In this document: in pieces, positions 53,967 through 61,963 of the stretch
Layout: each line of letters opens with the position of its first letter
Position numbering within the stretch: the first letter of the stretch is position 1
Source: Alteribacillus sp041949975
GTDB lineage: Bacteria; Bacillota; Bacilli; Bacillales; Marinococcaceae
NCBI RefSeq assembly: GCF_041949975.1
Contig: NZ_JBHFQG010000017.1
Location: 1-64,000 of the forward strand
Length of the DNA: 64,000 nt
Direction: 5' to 3'
Made by a program: the position numbers and the translations under genes
Notes under the pieces: generated by a model
Databases searched by the model: none
Seen by the model: only the letters and a program-made list of their open reading frames with translations
Told to the model about the DNA's origin: nothing

Positions 53967-55235
53967 ATGCCCGAAGAAATTAAAATGCCCCAGCTAGGTG
54001 AGAGTGTAACAGAAGGGACCATTACAAAGTGGCTAGTGGAACCTGGTGACAAAGTCAATAAATATGATCCAATAGCTGAAGTGATGACAGATAAAGTGAA
54101 CGCAGAAGTGCCTTCTTCCTATAAAGGTACTATTACAGAAATTGTTGCAAAAGAAGATGAGACGGTTCAGGTAGGAGATCTCATATGTTATATGGATACA
54201 GAACAAAAGACTGAAGAAAAAGCAAAACAAGTAGAAGAACCAAAAAAACCAGTCCAAGCCCAAGAGCTTGAAGATTCTGGTAATTCAACTATGAAAAAAA
54301 GGTATTCTCCTGCAGTAATGAGGCTTTCCCAGGAACACAACATCGATTTATCGAGAGTGGGGGGCACCGGCAGAAGCGGAAGAATAACGAGAAAAGATAT
54401 AGAACGCATTATACGCTCTGAAAAAGCTGAAGCTTCAGCAGAAAAACCCCAACAAAACAAAGAACAAAAATATGTGCCACAACAGTATCCGACTTATGAC
54501 CAAAAACCAGAAGAAAAATCTAAAGCAGATGTTCATGATATAGAAATACCAGTCAGTGGTGTGAGAAAAGCGATTGCAGCTAATATGGTGAAAAGCAAAC
54601 AAGAAATTCCCCATGCCTGGACAATGGTGGAAGCTGATGTCACAAATCTTGTTTCCTATAGGAACCGTGTAAAAAATGACTTTAAACAAAAAGAAGGGTT
54701 TTCTATAACTTTTCTACCGTTTTTTATAAAAGCAGTAATTGAAGCCTTAAAAGAATTTCCACAAATTAATTCTGTTTGGGGCGGAGACAGAATTATTCAA
54801 AAAAAAGATATTCATATATCCATAGCAGTAGCTACTGAAGATGCTTTGTATGTTCCTGTCATAAAAAATGCCGATGAAAAAAGTGTTAAAGGTATTGCCA
54901 AGGAAATAAATGAGCTGGCTGAGAAAGTGAGAACTGGGAAATTAAGCGGTGACGAAATGAAAGGCGGAACGTTCACTGTTAATAATACAGGTTCATTTGG
55001 TTCTGTTCAGTCGATGCCGATTATTAATCATCCTCAGGCAGCTATTTTGTCTGTTGAATCAATTAATAAAAAGCCAGTTGTCATGGAAGGAGATATGATT
55101 GCAATCCGCAGCATGGTAAACCTTTGTTTATCTCTGGACCACCGTATTTTAGACGGCTTGGTGTGCGGCAGGTTTTTAGCATCGATAAAAGAAAAACTTG
55201 AGACATTTAACCCCGATAAAGAGAACATATATTAA
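53967..55235 (+). CDS. bkdB: Branched-chain alpha-keto acid dehydrogenase E2
   Basis: The 422-aa acyltransferase core of the complex has an N-terminal lipoyl domain with the attachment Lys43 (EVMTDKVNAEVPSS), an acidic linker, a peripheral-subunit-binding domain (about 112–150, YSPAVMRLSQEHNIDLSRV) and the catalytic domain ending in the active-site LDHRILDGLVCGRFL. It makes isovaleryl-, isobutyryl- and 2-methylbutyryl-CoA, primers for branched-chain fatty acids. Lipoylation links it to lipM earlier in the window. Confidence 0.96.
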   Translation: MPEEIKMPQLGESVTEGTITKWLVEPGDKVNKYDPIAEVMTDKVNAEVPSSYKGTITEIVAKEDETVQVGDLICYMDTEQKTEEKAKQVEEPKKPVQAQELEDSGNSTMKKRYSPAVMRLSQEHNIDLSRVGGTGRSGRITRKDIERIIRSEKAEASAEKPQQNKEQKYVPQQYPTYDQKPEEKSKADVHDIEIPVSGVRKAIAANMVKSKQEIPHAWTMVEADVTNLVSYRNRVKNDFKQKEGFSITFLPFFIKAVIEALKEFPQINSVWGGDRIIQKKDIHISIAVATEDALYVPVIKNADEKSVKGIAKEINELAEKVRTGKLSGDEMKGGTFTVNNTGSFGSVQSMPIINHPQAAILSVESINKKPVVMEGDMIAIRSMVNLCLSLDHRILDGLVCGRFLASIKEKLETFNPDKENIY

Positions 55236-55246
55236 TCATCGCTATC

Positions 55247-55280
55247 AGCCGTTCCAAAACAAGGAACGGCTTTTACAATT
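55247..55280 (+). terminator. Terminator of the bkd operon
   Basis: AGCCGTTCC and GGAACGGCT pair around AAAACAA, followed by TTTACAATTT. Confidence 0.82.
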
Positions 55281-55325
55281 TGTTATAAATGTATGTTTCA
55301 TTCAAATAAAACAGAATGGTTCTTG

Positions 55326-55381
55326 TTTACAAATCGTAATTTTTACGATAAAATTCTAAAAGCTAAAACGTAATAATTACG
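55326..55381 (+). promoter_or_regulatory. Promoter with two Zur-type operators
   Basis: TTTACA (55326–55331), 17 bp and TAAAAT (55349–55354) form the promoter. A Zur-like box, TCGTAATTTTTACGA (55334–55348), fills the spacer. A second palindrome, CGTAATAATTACG (55369–55381), lies at the start of the ribosome-binding site. The double operator predicts strong zinc-dependent repression. Confidence 0.8.
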
Positions 55382-55395
55382 GGAGGAGAACAAAA

Positions 55396-56460
55396 ATGAA
55401 AAAGAAAGCATTTCTTCTGTTCTTGTTGGGAGCTTCTATTTCTTTGGCTTCATGCGGAGCAGAAGGCCAGGACAATACAGGTGGTGAAGAAAATAACGGG
55501 GAAGAACCCCTTCAAATTTATACAACTCTTTATCCCTGGGAAGAGTTTACAGAAAGAATTGGTGGAGAAGAGGTGCAAGTGGAGAACCTTGTACCAGAAG
55601 GAAGTGACGTACACAGCTTTGAACCAACCGCACAAACGATGGTAAAAGTGGCGGAGTCGGATGCTTTTATCTATAACGGAGCTGGCATGGAAGGTTTTGC
55701 GGCTGCTGTTAGAGAAACAGCAGAGCAAGAAGGAGTGGCATCTATTGAGGTAACAAAAAATATGGAACTAAACACTTTTGAAGGGCATGGAGAATCAGAA
55801 GATAATCATGGCAGCCAACACGAGGAAGAAGAACATGATCATGAAAGTGAACCACACATAGAAGAAAATCATGAAGAGCATGAGAGCGGTGAAAAAGAAG
55901 AGCAGAATGCAGAAGAAGATAGCCATTACCACGGTGACCAGGACCCGCATGTTTGGTTAGATCCTCTTCTTGCAGCGGAAGCTGCTGAAAAAATTAAAGA
56001 TGAACTCGTTAACCTCCGACCTGATAAAGAGGAATTATTCGAAAAAAATTATAAAGAACTAGAATCAGAATTAGAAAGTGTTCATGAGAAGTTTGAAGAA
56101 ACGGCTTCTCAAACGGAAAATAACACATTTTTAGTGTCTCACTCAGGTTATGGGTATTGGGAAGAGAGGTATGGTTTGCAGCAAATTGGTATTTCAGGAC
56201 TTTCTCCATCAAATGAACCCTCTCAAAAACAATTACAAGACATAATCCATTTAGCGGAAGAAAACGGGCTGAATCATGTAATGTTTGAACAAAATGTATC
56301 TTCTAAAGTAGCACAAGTAGTTCAAAAGGAAGTCGGGGCAGAGGCATTATATTTGCACAACTTGGAGTCACTCACTGAAGATGATGCAGCTGGTGGAGAG
56401 AATTATTTTAGTATTATGGAGAATAATATAGATAATTTAAATGAAGCATTGAATAAATAA
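55396..56460 (+). CDS. Zinc ABC transporter substrate-binding lipoprotein (ZnuA/AdcA-like)
   Basis: The 354-aa protein has a lipoprotein signal ending in lipobox LASC (Cys20) and the cluster A-1 substrate-binding fold. Zn-site pieces are visible: His in SDVHSFEPTAQ, the HYHGDQDPHVWLDP strand, LVSHSGYGYW and the late Glu/Asp region FEQNVSS. Between them lies a His/Glu-rich loop (about 133–180, EEEHDHESEPH and similar) typical of zinc scavengers. Zur boxes upstream support zinc over manganese. No permease or ATPase gene adjoins it, so it must work with components encoded elsewhere. Confidence 0.92.
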   Translation: MKKKAFLLFLLGASISLASCGAEGQDNTGGEENNGEEPLQIYTTLYPWEEFTERIGGEEVQVENLVPEGSDVHSFEPTAQTMVKVAESDAFIYNGAGMEGFAAAVRETAEQEGVASIEVTKNMELNTFEGHGESEDNHGSQHEEEEHDHESEPHIEENHEEHESGEKEEQNAEEDSHYHGDQDPHVWLDPLLAAEAAEKIKDELVNLRPDKEELFEKNYKELESELESVHEKFEETASQTENNTFLVSHSGYGYWEERYGLQQIGISGLSPSNEPSQKQLQDIIHLAEENGLNHVMFEQNVSSKVAQVVQKEVGAEALYLHNLESLTEDDAAGGENYFSIMENNIDNLNEALNK

Positions 56461-56570
56461 TTGTTTTCCTTTTTTTATACTATTTTGAAGTAAAGTTACT
56501 TGCCGTCATTTCCATTTTTTCGATACAATAAGAAAAGAATGATGAATCCGAATAGGAAAGGAAGGATATA

Positions 56571-56996
56571 ATGGATTTTAACTTTATGATAAATGATGTT
56601 GTGCAGACGGCAAGAAAAGAAATGGAAGAAGCCGGATATGAATCTCTGACTACACCTGAAGATGTAGAGAAGGTTTTAGGTGGGGAAGGAACTACTCTTG
56701 TAATGATTAATTCTGTTTGCGGCTGTGCAGGGGGAATTGCTCGACCAGCGGCTGCTTATATGCGAAATTATGAGAAGAAACCGGACCGTTTCGTAACAGT
56801 TTTTGCGGGGCAGGACAAGGAAGCTACAGAAAAAGCTCGTTCTTATTTTACAGGCTATCCGCCATCTTCCCCATCCTTTGCGCTTGTTAAAGATGGAGAA
56901 ATTCAAAGAATGGTCGAACGGCATGAGATTGAAGGGCATGAGCCTATTGAAGTTGTTCAGCAGCTTGAAAAAGCATTTGATGAATATTGTGAATAA
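56571..56996 (+). CDS. brxB: Bacilliredoxin BrxB (YqiW)
   Basis: Bacilliredoxins remove bacillithiol from mixed disulfides on proteins after oxidative stress. The 141-aa thioredoxin-fold protein has the unusual CGC active site (NSVCGCAGGIARPAA, Cys50 and Cys52) and VFAGQDKEATEKAR, GYPPSSPSFALVKDG and ERHEIEGHEP blocks. Sequence and position near the bkd operon point to BrxB rather than BrxA. A promoter TTGCCG–18 bp–TACAAT lies at 56500–56529. Confidence 0.94.
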   Translation: MDFNFMINDVVQTARKEMEEAGYESLTTPEDVEKVLGGEGTTLVMINSVCGCAGGIARPAAAYMRNYEKKPDRFVTVFAGQDKEATEKARSYFTGYPPSSPSFALVKDGEIQRMVERHEIEGHEPIEVVQQLEKAFDEYCE

Positions 56997-57006
56997 AACG
57001 CGTACC

Positions 57007-57050
57007 ATTACCGTCTTCACTTTAAGTGGTGGGCGGTAATTCTTCTTTTC
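57007..57050 (+). terminator. Terminator after brxB
   Basis: ATTACCG (57007–57013) and CGGTAAT (57034–57040), with inner CAC/GTG pairing, are followed by TCTTCTTTTC. Confidence 0.7.
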
Positions 57051-57122
57051 TTTAGCTTGACTATCATAAAAAATGGTATGATATAATAGCTGAAGATTAA
57101 TACATAAAGGACGGACCATAAA

Positions 57123-57491
57123 ATGGAAAAATTATATGAACAAGTACAGGAATACTTAAATATGGATGAAGAAATTGACTTTAAGGAGTTTCGATCCTTT
57201 TATCAGGAAGTTATTTCTCATTTGGACAGTGATACCGAGCAATTTAACGAAGATGAGATTTGGAAAGGTTTGTTCGTCGTAGAAAGTATTATGTCAAATG
57301 CTGAAAACCGTGCCAAAACTTCGAAAAATGCGGCAGAACCAAAAAAATATAAGAAAATGGCACAACGAACTAAACTATATGCTCAAAACTTTACGAAACG
57401 ACTTCATCAATTAGGCTATACCCAAGAGCAAATTGGTGAGAAGTTTGAACAAATGCTTGAAGAGGGTGCGAAGGAAGAAGTAGAAGAATAA
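57123..57491 (+). CDS. Hypothetical helical protein
   Basis: I do not recognise this 122-aa protein. It is highly charged, predicted all-helical, without cysteines or membrane segments, and ends in an acidic tail (EEGAKEEVEE). Expression signals are good: TTGACT (57057–57062) with an extended TGATATAAT -10 at 57079–57087 and an AAAGGAC site before ATG 57123. It stands alone between two terminators. Confidence 0.7.
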   Translation: MEKLYEQVQEYLNMDEEIDFKEFRSFYQEVISHLDSDTEQFNEDEIWKGLFVVESIMSNAENRAKTSKNAAEPKKYKKMAQRTKLYAQNFTKRLHQLGYTQEQIGEKFEQMLEEGAKEEVEE

Positions 57492-57493
57492 AA

Positions 57494-57527
57494 GGCGGCA
57501 GCTGCAGTCCTATAGCTGCCGTTTTGA
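57494..57527 (+). terminator. Terminator before the tRNA gene
   Basis: CGGCAGCT (57496–57503) pairs with AGCTGCCG (57514–57521), followed by TTTT. Confidence 0.75.
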
Positions 57528-57552
57528 TATGGCATTACGTTCAAATTCACTA

Positions 57553-57581
57553 TTGACACTATAATAAAACTCATATAAAAT
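57553..57581 (+). promoter_or_regulatory. Strong promoter of the tRNA-Arg gene
   Basis: A perfect TTGACA (57553–57558), a 17-bp spacer and TAAAAT (57576–57581) precede the tRNA by 30 bp. Confidence 0.85.
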
Positions 57582-57611
57582 TGACGTTGTCTTACTTTAG
57601 AAATACAGATC

Positions 57612-57686
57612 GCGCCTATGGTGAAAGGGATATCACGCGAGATTCCGGTTCTCGTATTCCAGGTTCGAATCCTGGTAGGCGCGCCA
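57612..57686 (+). tRNA. tRNA-Arg (anticodon CCG)
   Basis: The acceptor arms GCGCCTA and TAGGCGC pair fully, the T arm CCAGG-TTCGAAT-CCTGG is canonical, and the anticodon stem CGAGA/TCTCG encloses the loop TTCCGGT with anticodon CCG, reading CGG. The CCA end is encoded. It is a single-gene transcription unit with its own promoter and terminator. Confidence 0.96.
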
Positions 57687-57710
57687 AAAGTTAAATACAT
57701 ATATGCAGCA

Positions 57711-57737
57711 CTGCACAGCATTTTGTGCAGTTTTTTT
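57711..57737 (+). terminator. Terminator after tRNA-Arg
   Basis: CTGCACA and TGTGCAG pair around GCATT, followed by TTTTTTT. Confidence 0.88.
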
Positions 57738-57812
57738 GTACTTATCAGGGAATAAAGTTGATAATCTCACAATAGATCAAGAATTTATATATTGCGGTTA
57801 GAGGAGTTAAAA

Positions 57813-58832
57813 ATGCCTAAATGGAGAATTGGATACCGAACGTTAAAAACATCTGTTGGGGCTGCAATTGCGATTTTTATTGCTCAGTTTTTCCAATTAG
57901 AGTTTTTTGTTTCAGCTGGTATTATAACGGTTTTATGTGTTTCAGTAACAAAAAAGGAATCGCTGCGAGCTTCTTGGGAAAGATTTATTGCCTGTATTAT
58001 TGGATTAGGATATGGAAGTATCGTTTTTGAAGTTGCTGGTTACCATCCAATATCGATCTTCCTATTATTTTTAATCTTTATTCCAACGGCTGTAGCAGCC
58101 GGGGTAAAAAGGGGAGTAGTAACAAGTGTAGTTATTATGCTGCATTTGTACACTTATGAAGAGGTTTCGGTTGATATCTGGATTAATGAGTTTTTAATAA
58201 TTGTTATTGGAATAGGTGTGGCACTTCTAATGAATATTTATATGCCTAGTGCAGAAAAGACTTTGATCTGGAAGCAAGTAATGCTTGAGGAGTGTATTGA
58301 AACAATATGGAAAGAATTTGCTTCGTATCTGCGGTATGGAGATAACTCTTGGGATGGGAAGGAAATCACGGAAGCTTCTGGGCTGATTGAAGAAGGATTG
58401 GGTCTCGCATTAAAAAACATTGATAATCATTTTTTGAGGCACGATGATTATTTTTATCATTACTTCAAAATGAGGGAGAAGCAATTTGATGTGATTGAAA
58501 GTATATTGCCGTTTATTTCAACATTGGATCGTACAGTGCTTCAAGGAGAAAAAATGGCGGTGTACATGGAAGAATTAAGCCAGGCAGTAACACCAGGTAA
58601 TACAGCTGGATACTTTTTAATAAGGCTTGAGGAATTAAGAGAAGAATTAAAGCAGATGGACCTGCCAAAATCAAGAGAAGAATTTGAAATACGATCCTCT
58701 CTTTTCTACATTTTACAGGAGATAGAAGAATATCTCTTAATAAAAAAGAGGTTTCGGCCAGATCCAAAACGTACACGGAAAGTTTCAGGGAAACGTTTGC
58801 ATAGAGATCAACGCGGGAGAGATACTAAATAA
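57813..58832 (+). CDS. yqjA: Aromatic acid exporter family protein YqjA (DUF939)
   Basis: ATG 57813, after AGAGGAG, gives 339 aa. The N-terminal half has about five to six membrane helices (15–150), with GYRTLKTSVGAAIAIFIAQ, SVTKKESLRASWERF and ending MNIYMPSAEKTL; the C-terminal half is a long helical cytoplasmic domain. This is the FUSC/ArAE_1 architecture of Bacillus YqjA. Transport of aromatic acids is inferred from the family only. Confidence 0.85.
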   Translation: MPKWRIGYRTLKTSVGAAIAIFIAQFFQLEFFVSAGIITVLCVSVTKKESLRASWERFIACIIGLGYGSIVFEVAGYHPISIFLLFLIFIPTAVAAGVKRGVVTSVVIMLHLYTYEEVSVDIWINEFLIIVIGIGVALLMNIYMPSAEKTLIWKQVMLEECIETIWKEFASYLRYGDNSWDGKEITEASGLIEEGLGLALKNIDNHFLRHDDYFYHYFKMREKQFDVIESILPFISTLDRTVLQGEKMAVYMEELSQAVTPGNTAGYFLIRLEELREELKQMDLPKSREEFEIRSSLFYILQEIEEYLLIKKRFRPDPKRTRKVSGKRLHRDQRGRDTK

Positions 58833-58866
58833 TACTCTCACTTACCCAGCAAGGGGCGTTGCGGAA

Positions 58867-59421
58867 ATGAAATTGTATAATAGTGCTCTTATATCTATAA
58901 TATTCCAGTCTATATTATGGCCGCTTAATCCCATGCCAGAGGCAGGTGATCCCTTTATTGTAATAAATAAGCAAACAAATCAGCTTGCTTTTGTAGAGGA
59001 TGGGGAAATTATCCATAAACATCATGTTGCTACCGGGAAAACAGATCTGTTAACACCTGAGGGAGAATTTACTGTGATAGTAAAAGCTATCAGGCCATAT
59101 TACCGCAAGTTAGATATTAAAGGCGGAGATCCGAAAAATCCGCTGGGAAGCAGATGGATTGGATTTGATGCTGAAAACACAAACGGAAGAGTTTATGGAA
59201 TACATGGTACGAACCGTCCTGAGTCTATTGGCCGCCACATATCTAATGGCTGTATTCGAATGAAAAATGAAGAAGTTAATCAATTATTTAAAAAGGTGAA
59301 ACCGGGAACAAAGGTATGGATTGAAAAGTCACCAAAGTCATTACTGCAGATTGTTAAAGAAAAAGGTCTTCTATATGGAGATAAACCCTATTATTTAGAG
59401 GAAGATTTAAAAGATTTGTAA
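58867..59421 (+). CDS. L,D-transpeptidase (YkuD family)
   Basis: The 184-aa exported enzyme has an N-terminal signal or anchor segment (about 5–20) and one YkuD domain. The catalytic block HGTNRPESIGRHISNGCIRM has His113 and Cys129 in the required HX(14–17)SxGCIRM spacing. It should form 3–3 peptidoglycan cross-links or attach envelope proteins. Unlike many spore or vegetative homologues it has no LysM domain. It follows yqjA by 34 bp and may be cotranscribed. Confidence 0.9.
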   Translation: MKLYNSALISIIFQSILWPLNPMPEAGDPFIVINKQTNQLAFVEDGEIIHKHHVATGKTDLLTPEGEFTVIVKAIRPYYRKLDIKGGDPKNPLGSRWIGFDAENTNGRVYGIHGTNRPESIGRHISNGCIRMKNEEVNQLFKKVKPGTKVWIEKSPKSLLQIVKEKGLLYGDKPYYLEEDLKDL

Positions 59422-59435
59422 CAGGTGGATAAGAA

Positions 59436-59476
59436 AAGGCCCCTCTTTTATTTGAGGGGCTGTTTGATTTATTATC
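59436..59476. terminator. Terminator between the L,D-transpeptidase and prli42 genes
   Basis: GCCCCTC (59439–59445) and GAGGGGC (59454–59460) form the stem around TTTTATTT, with T-rich sequence after it and AAAAGG before it, so it could act on both strands. Confidence 0.75.
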
Positions 59477-59569
59477 TTAGAAAAAAGTAGCGGCTCCCGT
59501 AAGGACACTTCCGACAACTAATGTTATGATCATAATATAAATAATAGCTTTTTGAAATTTTTTAGGCAC
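59477..59569 (-). CDS. prli42: Prli42-like stressosome-associated mini-membrane protein
   Basis: A 30-residue product starts at GTG 59569, eight bases after GGAGGGAAG, and ends TAA 59477–59479. It has a short basic N terminus (MPKKFQK) and one membrane helix (AIIYIMIITLVVGSVLTGAA). Size, the lysines before the helix and the YIMI/SxLxxG pattern match Prli42, the Listeria protein that tethers the stressosome to the membrane by its N-terminal lysines. Stressosome (rsb) genes are not in the window. It is easily missed by gene finders. Confidence 0.72.
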   Translation of the reverse strand: MPKKFQKAIIYIMIITLVVGSVLTGAATFF

Positions 59570-59732
59570 GTTTACTTCCCTCCACAATAACATTGTTAGT
59601 TAATATTCTACGGGGCAAAAGGACAAGACTCAACCTTTAATTCTTTTAAAAAAAGGAAAATTCAACCGATACATAGAACTCATTAATGTATGCCAAAAAA
59701 CGACTATATTATACACAAAGTAGGGATATATA

Positions 59733-60155
59733 ATGAAAACACCTCCAAAAAAAATTGATCATATCGGAATAGCAGTAAAATCAATTGAAAATCATTTGCC
59801 TTTTTATGAAAATGTACTTGGGTTAGAATTGCTAAAAGTAGAAAGCGTCGAAACACAGAAAGTCAAAGTGGCATTTATTTCAATAGGAAGTTCAAAAATA
59901 GAACTGTTAGAACCGTTAAACTCGGAAAGCCCGGTTGCAAAGTTTATAGATAAAAAAGGCGAGGGTATTCACCACGTTGCTCTTGGTGTGTCAAATATTG
60001 AAGAGCGTCTACAGGAAATTAGAGATGACGGTGTACAAACGTTAAATGAAAAACCTGTAAAAGGTGCTGGTGGAGCGGACGTTGCGTTTTTACATCCAGC
60101 TTCTACAGGTCGTGTTCTTTTCGAGTTTTGTGAAAAGAAAAATGAGGAAGAATAG
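59733..60155 (+). CDS. mce: Methylmalonyl-CoA epimerase
   Basis: Mce interconverts the R and S forms of methylmalonyl-CoA. The 140-aa glyoxalase-fold protein contains both beta-alpha-beta-beta-beta modules; metal-ligand candidates are His10 (KIDHIGIAV), His in GIHHVALGV and the Glu in VLFEFCEK. Family blocks LEPLNSESPVAKFI and KPVKGAGGADVAFLHP are intact. In B. subtilis the next gene is yqjD (a carboxylase beta subunit); here it is missing and no mutase or carboxylase gene is near. Confidence 0.92.
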   Translation: MKTPPKKIDHIGIAVKSIENHLPFYENVLGLELLKVESVETQKVKVAFISIGSSKIELLEPLNSESPVAKFIDKKGEGIHHVALGVSNIEERLQEIRDDGVQTLNEKPVKGAGGADVAFLHPASTGRVLFEFCEKKNEEE

Positions 60156-60215
60156 CAGAAGGTTTATATACTTTTCAAAATCAATCAAGGTTAGAGTACT
60201 TTAGGAGGAACAGTA

Positions 60216-61337
60216 ATGATCAATGAAGAGCGTCTTGTTCATGAATTTATAGAATTAGTGCAGGTTGATTCTGAGACAAAGAATGAAAAACAAATTTCTA
60301 AGATATTAAAACAAAAATTTGAAGATTTGGGGCTTACGGTACAAGAAGATAATGCGGAGCAAACAACTGACCATGGAGCAGGAAACTTAATATGCACCTG
60401 GGAAGGTAATGCTGATGCTGATAATATTTACTTTACATCACATATGGATACAGTGGTGCCGGGTCAGGGAATTAAACCGTTTATAAAGGATGGATATATT
60501 CAAACAGACGGCAGTACAATTTTAGGTGCAGATGACAAAGCTGGAATTGCAGTAATGCTTGAATGTGTGCGCGCCATTCAAGAAAATAAGCTCTCGCATG
60601 GAACGATACAATTTGTCATTACCGTTGGTGAAGAGTCTGGTTTAGTAGGCGCAAAAGCTCTCGATGAAAGCTTGTTAAAAGCTGAGTATGGATATGCTTT
60701 AGATAGTGATGGGGAAGTTGGAGATATTATCGTTGCCGCACCTACTCAATCAAAAATTAAAGTAAAAGTAAAAGGAAAAACCGCCCACGCTGGTGTTGCG
60801 CCTGAAAAAGGGGTTTCTGCTATAACAGTAGCCGCCAAAGCGATTTCAAAAATGCCTCTTGGTCGTATTGATGAAGAGACAACCGCAAATATAGGCAGGT
60901 TTGAAGGGGGCTCACAAACGAATATTGTTTGTGATGAAGTGTATGTATTAGCTGAAGCAAGATCCCTGATTAAAGAAAAAATGGACAAACAAGTAGAAAA
61001 AATGAAGACAGCATTTGAGCAAACGGCCCAGGAAATGGGAGCCGAGACCGAGGTAGAGGTTACAGTAATGTATCCTGGCTACAAATTGAGTGAAGAGGAC
61101 CAGGTTGTGTCTACTGCTGTAAAAGCAGGCAGAAAAATTGGACGTACTCCAAAGCTGCTGCAAAGCGGCGGAGGAAGTGATGCAAATATAATTAGCGGGT
61201 ACGGTATTCCAACGGTAAATTTGGCAGTGGGTTATGAAGAAATCCATACTACCAATGAAAAAATCAAAGTTGAGGATCTTGTGAAACTAACAGAGATGGT
61301 AACAGCGATTATAGAAGAAAGCACTTCTGCTTCATAA
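60216..61337 (+). CDS. yqjE: M20 family peptidase YqjE (PepT-like)
   Basis: The 373-aa zinc aminopeptidase family protein has SHMDTVVPG, ILGADDKAGIAVMLE, TVGEESGLVGAKALD, ALDSDGEVGDI and a late GYEEIHTTNEKI histidine, i.e. the complete co-catalytic metal set, with a dimerisation domain between (about 175–285). It likely removes residues from tripeptides in the cytoplasm. ATG 60216 follows TTAGGAGG, 60 bp after mce. Confidence 0.9.
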   Translation: MINEERLVHEFIELVQVDSETKNEKQISKILKQKFEDLGLTVQEDNAEQTTDHGAGNLICTWEGNADADNIYFTSHMDTVVPGQGIKPFIKDGYIQTDGSTILGADDKAGIAVMLECVRAIQENKLSHGTIQFVITVGEESGLVGAKALDESLLKAEYGYALDSDGEVGDIIVAAPTQSKIKVKVKGKTAHAGVAPEKGVSAITVAAKAISKMPLGRIDEETTANIGRFEGGSQTNIVCDEVYVLAEARSLIKEKMDKQVEKMKTAFEQTAQEMGAETEVEVTVMYPGYKLSEEDQVVSTAVKAGRKIGRTPKLLQSGGGSDANIISGYGIPTVNLAVGYEEIHTTNEKIKVEDLVKLTEMVTAIIEESTSAS

Positions 61338-61399
61338 CTTTTACCTATATAAAATTCTGTTAAGAATAATGAAAAGCTAATTAAGGGTGAAGAGAGACT

Positions 61400-61888
61400 A
61401 TGGGAGATTATTATCCAAATTATCATTCATATTTAAATTTATTGCGCGGAGTGCTTAAAGTGATGGAAGAGGATTGGCAGTTAGCTGCCAATGAATTAGG
61501 AATTACCCAAGCAGAGCAGCATATTCTCTGGATTATATACATGGAACACAAAGCTACCATGTCCAAAGTAGCTGAAATAGGTTTATGGGATTTATCCACT
61601 GTCATGCAAATTATTAAGAGGTTAAAAGGAAAGCAGTTGGTGAAGATAGAAAAAAATGAAAATGATTTGCGTGTTTCTTATGTCACTCTTACAGAAAAGG
61701 GAGAAGAAATAAGAAAACTTTCTGGTGAAAAATCTCATCGCTTTCTACAGTTTATAGAAGAGTATGCAAACAGCAACAATGGGTTTTTAGAGCAGTTTCA
61801 TTCTTTTTTGCAAAAAGCTAATGGCCATTTTCACGGTCAAAATTTTGTGAGCTGGGTGGAAAAGACGAGCAGCACAATAAACGAATAA
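61400..61888 (+). CDS. MarR-family regulator, Hpr/ScoC-like
   Basis: The 162-aa protein has a winged helix-turn-helix (about 35–110). The segments EDWQLAANELGITQAEQHIL, SKVAEIGLWDLSTVMQIIKR and LRVSYVTLTEKGEE resemble Hpr (ScoC), the transition-state repressor of protease and sporulation genes, but it is shorter than the ~200-aa B. subtilis protein, so a paralogue is possible. ATG 61400 follows AGGGTGAAG. It lies between yqjE and polY. Confidence 0.75.
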   Translation: MGDYYPNYHSYLNLLRGVLKVMEEDWQLAANELGITQAEQHILWIIYMEHKATMSKVAEIGLWDLSTVMQIIKRLKGKQLVKIEKNENDLRVSYVTLTEKGEEIRKLSGEKSHRFLQFIEEYANSNNGFLEQFHSFLQKANGHFHGQNFVSWVEKTSSTINE

Positions 61889-61921
61889 ACATTTCAGCTG
61901 CACCCTTTTTAAGAAGTGATT

Positions 61922-61947
61922 TTCTCCCCTTTTAGGGGGTTTTTTGT
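61922..61947 (+). terminator. Terminator before polY
   Basis: CTCCCC and GGGGG pair around TTTTA, followed by TTTTTT. The short stem gives moderate strength. Confidence 0.6.
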
Positions 61948-61963
61948 GGCAAGGAGGATAGAA

